Positions 6,376 through 12,657 of a DNA stretch of 12,657 nt are shown one piece after another (the first letter of the stretch is position 1; every line of letters begins with the position of its first letter). A program made the translations under genes and the position numbers. The DNA is from CAYSCW01 sp964449165. Its GTDB lineage: Bacteria > Acidobacteriota > Aminicenantia > Aminicenantales > Aminicenantaceae. The notes under the pieces were generated by a model. The model saw nothing but the letters and a program-made list of their open reading frames with translations. It was not told the DNA's origin and searched no databases. Location: contig CAYVAT010000062.1 of NCBI GenBank assembly GCA_964449165.1, positions 1 through 12,657 of the forward strand. The letters are read 5' to 3'.

Positions 6376-9300
6376 TTATTTGAATTTAACTCGGTCGACA
6401 AGGCTGTAGATGATGGGGATCACAAAAAGGGTAAGAAGGGTGGTGGCCACCAGTCCGCCGATGACCGTAATAGCCATGGGGGCCCTCATCTCAGCACCTT
6501 CAGAAGTGCTGATAGCCATAGGCACCATTCCCAGAATGGTGGTGAAGGCAGTGATTAACACAGGACGCAAACGCACTACGCTGCCCTGAAGTATAGATTC
6601 TAACTTCTCCATACCCCTGCGCTTCAACTGGTTGATGTAATCCACCATGACAATCCCGTTGTTGACTGCAATCCCACCCAGCATGATAAAGCCGATGAGA
6701 ACAGGAAGACTTATTGGCTGTCCAGCTATCACCAAAGCCAGTATCACTCCGATCAGGCCAAGAGGGATGGTGAACATGATTACAAAGGGATGGACAAAGG
6801 ATTCGAATTGCGAGGCCATAATCATATAAACGAGCAGCGTAGCAAGGGCAAAAGCGCCAGCCATGATTATGAATGCCTCCTGCATCTGCTCATACTCACC
6901 GCCAAACTCGATAAAATAGCCGGCAGGCAGTCCTCTCTCGATAGTAGCTATTCTCGCTTTGATATCTTTGACCACACTTCCCAGATCCCTTCCAGCGATG
7001 TTGGCGGTGACGGAGACCTCTCGAGCCTGATTTTCCCGGGTGATCCGGATAGGCCCTTCATCCCTGGTGAAGGAGGCAACTTGCTCGAGAGGAATGACTG
7101 CATTTGAGGGAGTGAGAAGAGGTATGTTCCGAACATCCTCCAAACTGTCCCTGTATTCCTTTTTTAACCTGACCCGGATGTCGACTTCCTCATCTCCTTC
7201 CCTGTATCGAGTGGCAACTTTACCCAAAGATGCTGTCTGTACGGTGTTGGCGATCTGGTTGACCATCAAGCCCAGACGGTATGCCTGTTCACGGTTAATC
7301 CGGATATGGTACTCGGGCTTCCCCTCAGCCAGCGTATGCGTGACATCTCTTAATCCTTCGATATCCTGGATTTCATCAACCATCAAGTCGGCTAACTCCT
7401 TGAGTCTCTCAAGATCTTTTCCGAAGATCTTTATCACCACCGGAGCCTGAGCTCCTCCCATCATAGCCTGACCGATATCGATGGCCTCGAACTTCACGCC
7501 TTTCAGCCTGGGCAGTTTTCCTCGAAGGTTCTCCAGAATCTGCTGATCAGAAAGCTCTCTCTTGCTCTTGTTCACCAGTCCTACCCAGAGCAGTCCCTCA
7601 TTAGTGCCTGCGGTAGAAACGCCTCCCGCTAGGTCTGCTGGATTTTCCTCAGCCTGGGAGCCTGCCTGAACAGATACCGTTTCCACCCCAGGCTGCTGCA
7701 TCATCAGGTTCTCCGCTATTGTGACCACCCGGTTTGTCTCCTCAAGAGAGGTGCCGATGGGCATTGTTACCTTAAGAATGATCATGTCACGGTCCATTGC
7801 TGGCATGAATTCTGTTCCCATAAACGGGATAATGACGAAGGAAAGAATAAACAGAGCCAATACTCCTCCCAGAACCCACCATCTCCGGCGTAAAGCTTGG
7901 TGGAGGATTTTGCGGTAGAAATTCCTGGCTCTCTCAAACTCCCTTGTCTGTTTCCATCCTGCCTTCACCTTTTTATTCCTGCTATTCGCTTTGAAGATAA
8001 GGGAGGCGACCATGGGAACCACAGTCAGCGCCACAAAGAGTGAAGCAAGCAGAGAAAAGGCTATGGCCAAGGCCAGGCCCCGAGTCAGCTCTCCGGTTAT
8101 ACCCCGAGCAAAAACCATGGGAAAGAAGACAGCGATGGTGGTCAAAGTGGATGCTGTGATGGCCATTCCCACTTCAGATGCCCCGAGACTTGCTGCCTTG
8201 TTCTTCTCTTCCCCTTCCTCCATATGCCGAAATATGTTTTCTATAACCACCACGGCATTATCCACGAGCATCCCTATGCCCAGAGCCAGTCCTCCGAGGG
8301 TAAGCAGGTTGATGGTGTAACCAGCGAGATAAAACGCGATAAAGGTAGTGATGACTGAGAGAGGAATGGCCAGGAAGATGGTAATGGTCGGCCGCCAGTT
8401 GCGCAAAAAAATCAAGATGAAGACGATGGCCAGGATTCCTCCCACCAGAGCGTTGTTACCGGTACGACGAATCACCCTTTGGATCATCTCCGATTGATCA
8501 AAAAAGGAGAAAAAAGCTATGTCTTCAGGAAGCGTGGACTTGATTCTTTCCAGCTCCTTCTTGACTGCTTCGGCGGCAATAACCGTGTTGGCGCCTGAAC
8601 GCTTGTTGATGAGCAGAAAAACACCGTTCTCTTCCTGAATCCGAGCCAGGAAACGTGTCTCCTTCAACGTATCCTTGACCTCGGCGATATCCTTCAGGTA
8701 AATGGGCATCCCATTGGATGTGGATCCGACAACAGTATCTCGGATATCATCCAGGCTCTCGAATTCACCTATCGTTCGAAAGATCAAATCTGTATACCTT
8801 TCCACGATATGACCGGCAGGAAGGTTCAAATTTTCCATCCCCAGAGCTCCGAGTACATGCTCCAGAGAGAGGCTGCGCGACTCGAGTGCAGCCCTATCCA
8901 CATCGACCAAGATCTCTCTGATATCCATAGAAAAAACTTGAGCTGAGGCCACTCCGTCGATTCTTTCCAGCCTTCCCACAACCTCATCCTCCATGATGTC
9001 CTTTAGTTCGGAGGTGGGCCTTTTGGCAGTTATGCCATAGAAAATGATGGGCATCTGGCCCATGCTGTATTTGACCACCAGAGGATCGTTGGCCTCTTCA
9101 GGGATGTAATTGCGATAGAGACCGATCTGATCTCTGACATCCTGGGCGGCAAAATCTAGGTTTGTCCCCCACTCGAACTCAATCATAATCACAGAGGCCG
9201 CCTCTATGGTCATGGAGGTGACTTTTTTGACCCGATTAACGGAACTGACTATCTCTTCCAGAGGTTTGGTGATAGTGTTCTCGATATCCTCAGAAGAGGC

Positions 9301-9459
9301 TCCTCTGTAGACAGTGATTATTGAGACGGTGGGAAACTCAATATCCGGGAAAAAATCCAATCCCAACCGGCTGTAGGCAATAAAGCCCAAAACAACCAGG
9401 ATCATGGCCAGCATGGCCGTGGTGACTTTTCTTTTAACAGAAAATTCTGGTATTTTCAT
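6376..9459 (-). CDS. RND-family efflux permease (HAE1/AcrB-like)
   Basis: A 1027-residue inner-membrane RND transporter, the usual full length. It shows the duplicated RND plan: TM1 (about 11-29), a large periplasmic domain (about 30-330), a TM2-6 cluster (about 335-480), a TM7 region (about 530-550), a second periplasmic domain, and TM8-12 from about 860 to the end. Such pumps export drugs, detergents or lipids using the proton gradient. The TM4 motif is GIGMLVDNAVVVIEN: Asp400 matches AcrB Asp407, but Asn401 replaces Asp408. In TM10, GGIAVNNGIVMVDY places Asn933 where AcrB has Lys940. This combination is seen in a recognised branch of RND pumps and points to a simpler relay, not to a dead protein. 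The ATG overlaps the adaptor's TGA (ATGA), with GAGG seven bases upstream, so translation is coupled. The substrate is unknown. Confidence 0.95.
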   Translation of the reverse strand: MKIPEFSVKRKVTTAMLAMILVVLGFIAYSRLGLDFFPDIEFPTVSIITVYRGASSEDIENTITKPLEEIVSSVNRVKKVTSMTIEAASVIMIEFEWGTNLDFAAQDVRDQIGLYRNYIPEEANDPLVVKYSMGQMPIIFYGITAKRPTSELKDIMEDEVVGRLERIDGVASAQVFSMDIREILVDVDRAALESRSLSLEHVLGALGMENLNLPAGHIVERYTDLIFRTIGEFESLDDIRDTVVGSTSNGMPIYLKDIAEVKDTLKETRFLARIQEENGVFLLINKRSGANTVIAAEAVKKELERIKSTLPEDIAFFSFFDQSEMIQRVIRRTGNNALVGGILAIVFILIFLRNWRPTITIFLAIPLSVITTFIAFYLAGYTINLLTLGGLALGIGMLVDNAVVVIENIFRHMEEGEEKNKAASLGASEVGMAITASTLTTIAVFFPMVFARGITGELTRGLALAIAFSLLASLFVALTVVPMVASLIFKANSRNKKVKAGWKQTREFERARNFYRKILHQALRRRWWVLGGVLALFILSFVIIPFMGTEFMPAMDRDMIILKVTMPIGTSLEETNRVVTIAENLMMQQPGVETVSVQAGSQAEENPADLAGGVSTAGTNEGLLWVGLVNKSKRELSDQQILENLRGKLPRLKGVKFEAIDIGQAMMGGAQAPVVIKIFGKDLERLKELADLMVDEIQDIEGLRDVTHTLAEGKPEYHIRINREQAYRLGLMVNQIANTVQTASLGKVATRYREGDEEVDIRVRLKKEYRDSLEDVRNIPLLTPSNAVIPLEQVASFTRDEGPIRITRENQAREVSVTANIAGRDLGSVVKDIKARIATIERGLPAGYFIEFGGEYEQMQEAFIIMAGAFALATLLVYMIMASQFESFVHPFVIMFTIPLGLIGVILALVIAGQPISLPVLIGFIMLGGIAVNNGIVMVDYINQLKRRGMEKLESILQGSVVRLRPVLITAFTTILGMVPMAISTSEGAEMRAPMAITVIGGLVATTLLTLFVIPIIYSLVDRVKFK

Positions 9460-10565
9460 TCCTTAACCTCTTTAATTTCGATCTCGGCGCCATCTACAAG
9501 GCCGAAATTTCCCTCAACGATGACCGAGTCTCCTTCTTCAACTCCGCTTAAGACTTCCACTAATTCCGCATTCTGAAGGCCAAGGGTTACTTCTCTTCTT
9601 TCCGCTTTGTTGTCGCGCGCAAGGAAAACGATATGATTCTCAAGCACAGCTGTTTGCGGGATAACCAGGGCATTTTCATGGGTGCTCACCTCCAGAGTCA
9701 CTTCTCCGAATGTGTTGGGTCTGAGAAGGAGTTCTCGATTATCAGTTTGTGCCTCCACCTTGAACTTCCTGGATAACGGTTCGGCTGTAAGGTTGACAAT
9801 GGTTACCTTCCCTTCAAACACTCTATCAGGATAGGAATCCACACTAAGAAGCGCAATCTGGCCTCTTTTGATACGAACAATCTCCTGGGGAGAGACATCT
9901 ATTTCGATCTTGACGCGGGAAAAATCCATCAAGGTCAGAACTCCACTGTTGGGAGAAAACGCGCCCATCATAGGATTAATCACATCCCCCACTTCAGCGT
10001 TTTTTGAAGCCACCACTCCGCTGAAAGGCGCCTTCATCAGAGAAACATCCAGGTTGTGACGAGCCAGATTCACAGCCGCCTTTGCCTGTTGAAGCTGAGC
10101 TTCCGCACCCTCATAAGCCAATTTGATTTTTTCGTACTGCTGATCAGAAACAGCTTTTTCCTCGATCAAACGTTCCATCCTCTCCATGTTTCGTTTGGCA
10201 TCTTTGTAATTGGCTTCTGCTACGGCCAGTGCTGCTTCAGCCTGCTCGAGCTGAAGCCGGATGGCACGGGTGTCCAATTCCGCCAGGAGCTGACCTTCCC
10301 TGACCATATCACCCTCATCCACATATATCTTGGCGATCTTTCCGCCGGAATCAGGAGTAATGTTAATCTTTTTCCATGCTTCAATAACTCCTGTGTATTG
10401 CAGTTTTTCTGAGATTTTCTGCCGTTTGACTTCAAACACCTTCACAGGTGCAGCTCCAAAACTTTCCTCCTCTTTCTCTTGCTCTTGGCTGGGAGTCCGG
10501 CAGGAAAAAAGAAGCAAGAAGAGCAGAAGGGAAACACAAATGATTACTACCATGATTTTTTTCAT
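9456..10565 (-). CDS. RND periplasmic adaptor (membrane fusion protein), lipoprotein
   Basis: The adaptor links the RND permease to the outer-membrane channel. From the chosen start it has 369 residues: a lipoprotein signal with FSC (Cys22), the first half of a lipoyl/barrel-sandwich domain (about 66-100, with VDEGDMVREGQLLAELD), an alpha-helical coiled-coil hairpin (about 101-172), the second lipoyl half (LMKAPFSGVVASKNAEVGD, about 176-194), a beta-barrel domain and a membrane-proximal domain. I chose ATG at 10565 because GGAGGA (10571-10576) lies five bases upstream and a typical MKK signal peptide starts there. The frame stays open upstream to GTG at 10619 (387 residues, 11-base overlap with the tolC-like gene) and to ATG at 10592, but both have poor ribosome binding sites and would put a charged tail before the signal. 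It overlaps the permease gene by four bases. Confidence 0.92.
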   Translation of the reverse strand: MKKIMVVIICVSLLLFLLLFSCRTPSQEQEKEEESFGAAPVKVFEVKRQKISEKLQYTGVIEAWKKINITPDSGGKIAKIYVDEGDMVREGQLLAELDTRAIRLQLEQAEAALAVAEANYKDAKRNMERMERLIEEKAVSDQQYEKIKLAYEGAEAQLQQAKAAVNLARHNLDVSLMKAPFSGVVASKNAEVGDVINPMMGAFSPNSGVLTLMDFSRVKIEIDVSPQEIVRIKRGQIALLSVDSYPDRVFEGKVTIVNLTAEPLSRKFKVEAQTDNRELLLRPNTFGEVTLEVSTHENALVIPQTAVLENHIVFLARDNKAERREVTLGLQNAELVEVLSGVEEGDSVIVEGNFGLVDGAEIEIKEVKE

Positions 10566-10570
10566 TTTCG

Positions 10571-10576
10571 TCCTCC
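10571..10576 (-). promoter_or_regulatory. Ribosome binding site deciding the MFP adaptor start
   Basis: The minus strand carries GGAGGA here, five bases before ATG (10565). It is the strongest Shine-Dalgarno near this junction and favours the 369-residue product over the longer GTG (10619) and ATG (10592) alternatives. Confidence 0.7.
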
Positions 10577-10608
10577 GTGGTTCTCGATCCATCTTTTTCT
10601 CTTTTTCA

Positions 10609-11955
10609 TCATTCCTCACTTTCTTGGGAACTCCAACCTATTCCCATCGCCTTATCCAACTCCGCTAAAGAGACGACATAATCGTACAAAGCCTGAGAAT
10701 AGTTGGTCTTGGCCTGACTTAAAGCTGCTTGAGCTGAACTGACATCCAGAGTGGTGGCCAGTCCCTCAGAAAAATTCAACTCTGCGATCCGCAAACTCTC
10801 CTGAGCCTGTTCCACATTTTTTTCTTGTGAAAGAAGCGACTCGCGAGCTTGCTGCAAATTCAGGATGGCCTGCCTCACTTCAAAACGGATTGTCTCTTCA
10901 AGCCCTTTTTTGGTCAGTTCCAGCTCTCTGATCATGGCTTTGGATTGAGCCATCTGCGCTGAAGCGGCAAAGCCGTTAAAGAGAGGAACAGTAAGCACAA
11001 GGTTGACCGTATAATAACTCTGCCAGTTATTCTTCTGGAAATTAAACTGGTCTGCCCAGAAATTGTAAGTGCCCGAAACTGCCAGAGAAGGAAGCCTTGT
11101 GGCTCTGGCCAGCTTGAACATCTCTCTGGCCATCTTCTTTTGATAACTGACTTGGCTGATCTCGGGACGGTTCTCGAGGGCTCTGGACAAGCACTCCTCC
11201 AAATCTGGTTTGTAGGGATGGAAAGTCATGTCTCCCTTAAGTTCAATGGGCTGGGAAAGATCTATTCCCAGAAGAGTTTTCAAGCTAAGTTCGGCAATCT
11301 TCAGATTGTTTCGGGCCCTGATCAACTGAGGCTTTAAGTTAGCCACTTGAACCTCTGAGCGCAGAAGATCAAATTTTGAGGCCATTCCCACCTCATAGAG
11401 GCTTTTGACATTCTGGAAATGCTTCTCCGCCACCTCCACAGCTTCTTCAGCCACCCTGACAAACTCCCGGGCAAGGAGAACGCCGTAAAAAGCCCTTTTG
11501 GTGTTAAAAACGGTCAGATGACTGCTTTGTCTGACCGCTTCCTCTGTGGAAAGGAGGTTGTATTTTGCTTGTTTAAACCCGGAAGTCAATCGTCCACTGG
11601 TGAAAAGGGGAAGGGAGAAAGAGAGGGCAAACTGGTAGTCCTTGGTGAAGTCGATGCTTACTTTCTCTGGAGCTTGTCCAGGGATCATAGAAGGAAACTC
11701 CAGCACAAAAAGCTTTTCATCCAGGGTATGGAGGCCTTGGGCATTGAGCGAAGGGAGAAAGCCAGAGACAGCTTCTCTGAGCTTTGACCTTGCAGCCTCA
11801 ACTCTTTCCTCAGACGCGAGATGATAGGGATTCTGAGAAAGGGCCAGGCGGATGCTATCCTCAAGGGTCAGAATCATGTTTTCCTGGGTGAAGGAAAGTC
11901 TAACGCTTGCTAAGAGTATGACCACTATCATAAAAATTTTTCCTGCTTTCTGCAT
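10609..11955 (-). CDS. TolC-like outer membrane efflux protein
   Basis: The outer-membrane/periplasmic channel of the tripartite pump. From the chosen start it has 448 residues, the normal size. A signal peptide (hydrophobic core about 8-20, possible cut near residue 24) is followed by two OEP repeats: about 30-240, beginning LTLEDSIRLALSQNP, and about 251-440, beginning LEECLSRALENRPEIS. Each contains the long alpha-helical hairpins and short beta strands that trimerise into the barrel and tunnel. There is no lipobox cysteine, so it is not lipidated like OprM-type channels. GTG at 11961 would add two residues, but AGGAG (11963-11967) is only one base from it and an ideal seven bases from ATG at 11955. 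It lies 14 bases after the tetR stop and 43 bases before the adaptor's preferred start, so all four genes are probably one transcript. Confidence 0.93.
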   Translation of the reverse strand: MQKAGKIFMIVVILLASVRLSFTQENMILTLEDSIRLALSQNPYHLASEERVEAARSKLREAVSGFLPSLNAQGLHTLDEKLFVLEFPSMIPGQAPEKVSIDFTKDYQFALSFSLPLFTSGRLTSGFKQAKYNLLSTEEAVRQSSHLTVFNTKRAFYGVLLAREFVRVAEEAVEVAEKHFQNVKSLYEVGMASKFDLLRSEVQVANLKPQLIRARNNLKIAELSLKTLLGIDLSQPIELKGDMTFHPYKPDLEECLSRALENRPEISQVSYQKKMAREMFKLARATRLPSLAVSGTYNFWADQFNFQKNNWQSYYTVNLVLTVPLFNGFAASAQMAQSKAMIRELELTKKGLEETIRFEVRQAILNLQQARESLLSQEKNVEQAQESLRIAELNFSEGLATTLDVSSAQAALSQAKTNYSQALYDYVVSLAELDKAMGIGWSSQESEE

Positions 11956-11962
11956 TTTCACT

Positions 11963-11967
11963 CTCCT
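11963..11967 (-). promoter_or_regulatory. Ribosome binding site deciding the tolC-like start
   Basis: AGGAG on the minus strand lies seven bases before ATG (11955) but only one base before the in-frame GTG (11961). The spacing selects the ATG. Confidence 0.7.
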
Positions 11968-11969
11968 AA

Positions 11970-12644
11970 TCAGACATTTTTTTCCTTTTTGACTCCATGA
12001 AGAAAGAAGTCGTGAATGAGTTTTGCTCCCGTCTCCAGATTATATTCTTGCTCATACCAATATTTGGTGAAATAGAATCCATGGAGCATGGCTTCAAAAG
12101 CATGAGCGGCATCATGGGTATTCATCCTGCGGAACTCTCCGGCTTTTATTCCCCTTTCAAAAATCTCGATCATTATCTGCAAAATCTTTTCTTTAATTTC
12201 TCTAATGCCTTCAAGATACTCTTTCTCCGCTGATGAAAGTGTAACCTGCTCTTCGGGAGACAAATTGAGGAGGGTCTTCATCAAGGACTTCTCCATCAAG
12301 AAGATTCGAGAAATATTCTTTTTGGCTTGGAAAACCTGGAGGACATAGTGGGTTATTTCCTTGATCATTTGTTCAGCGGGTTCGTTCTTTTCTTGTATCT
12401 TTTTTATTCTCTGGCGGACAGCTTCAAAGGAACTCAGAATGATCTCGAATAATATATCTCTCTTGCTCTGGAAATAATGATAGAGAGTGGCCTTGGAAAA
12501 CTGTGCCTCCTCAGCTATTTCATTCATGGTGGTCAGACTGTATCCTTTTTGGGTGAAAACCCTCTCGGCTGATTCGAGAATTGCCAATTTGTTTTCTTCC
12601 CATCTTTGTCGTTTTCTCTCCAGCCTGAGATCTTTCTTTTTCAT
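11970..12644 (-). CDS. TetR/AcrR-family transcriptional regulator
   Basis: A 224-residue regulator of normal TetR length. A strongly basic N-terminal arm (KKKDLRLERKRQR) precedes the TetR DNA-binding domain: helix 1 with AILESAERVFTQKGYSLTTM (about 21-40), then the helix-turn-helix IAEEAQFSKATLYHYFQSK (43-61), the most conserved part of the family. The all-helical remainder (about 70-224) is the ligand-binding and dimerisation region; its sequence does not reveal the ligand. It is the first gene of the efflux operon, 14 bases before the tolC-like ATG, so it probably represses its own operon and is released by a pump substrate; this is inference from gene order. A weak AAGG lies nine bases before the ATG. 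Promoter and operator lie beyond the right edge of the window. Confidence 0.94.
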   Translation of the reverse strand: MKKKDLRLERKRQRWEENKLAILESAERVFTQKGYSLTTMNEIAEEAQFSKATLYHYFQSKRDILFEIILSSFEAVRQRIKKIQEKNEPAEQMIKEITHYVLQVFQAKKNISRIFLMEKSLMKTLLNLSPEEQVTLSSAEKEYLEGIREIKEKILQIMIEIFERGIKAGEFRRMNTHDAAHAFEAMLHGFYFTKYWYEQEYNLETGAKLIHDFFLHGVKKEKNV

Positions 12645-12657
12645 AGTCTTAAACCTT

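Noticed and set aside
6376..12644. The efflux operon as a new type of system.
   Set aside because: Gene order regulator-channel-adaptor-permease and all domain lengths are those of a standard RND tripartite pump.

Overview
The window reads as ordinary bacterial chromosome of moderate GC from a diderm (two-membrane) organism: it has a complete RND/MFP/TolC-type export system and a lipoprotein-type signal peptide. Two GWxTD-domain proteins, a B12-domain-type radical SAM enzyme and a bacterial archaeo-eukaryotic-like release factor (baeRF) suggest the Acidobacteriota/Candidatus Aminicenantes part of the tree. That placement is inferred from gene content, not shown by a marker gene. I see no phage, transposase, CRISPR or plasmid genes.

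Layout. (1) 2-3072, minus strand: a two-gene operon of GWxTD proteins, a long exported one with C-terminal TPRs and a short lipoprotein-like one, joined by an ATGA overlap. Upstream, at 3161-3194, lie a near-consensus sigma-54 -24/-12 element and an extended -10 TATAAT. (2) 3325-4677, minus: a radical SAM protein with an N-terminal B12-binding-like Rossmann region. (3) 4766-4855, minus: tRNA-Leu(CAG) with encoded CCA and its own promoter. (4) 4856-5182: a divergent intergenic region with a compact, REP-like set of inverted repeats lying between the two outward-facing promoters. (5) 5183-6328, plus: a baeRF-type protein with a zinc ribbon and a GGW sequence at the place of the GGQ motif; it is the only plus-strand gene. 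(6) 6347-6367: a strong hairpin that probably terminates transcription from both sides. (7) 6376-12644, minus: a four-gene operon, transcribed tetR - tolC-like - MFP adaptor - RND permease.

How the genes work together. The right half is a self-contained tripartite efflux module: permease, lipoprotein adaptor and outer-membrane channel, probably under control of the TetR-type repressor encoded first. The GWxTD pair probably forms one envelope-associated unit of unknown function, because the two proteins share a common module and are translationally coupled. The baeRF protein belongs to the translation termination/ribosome rescue fold group. The radical SAM substrate cannot be read from context. 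The less-explained items are the GWxTD pair with its sigma-54-like promoter, the GGW release-factor homologue and the intergenic palindromic element. I see no clear evidence of an entirely new system.
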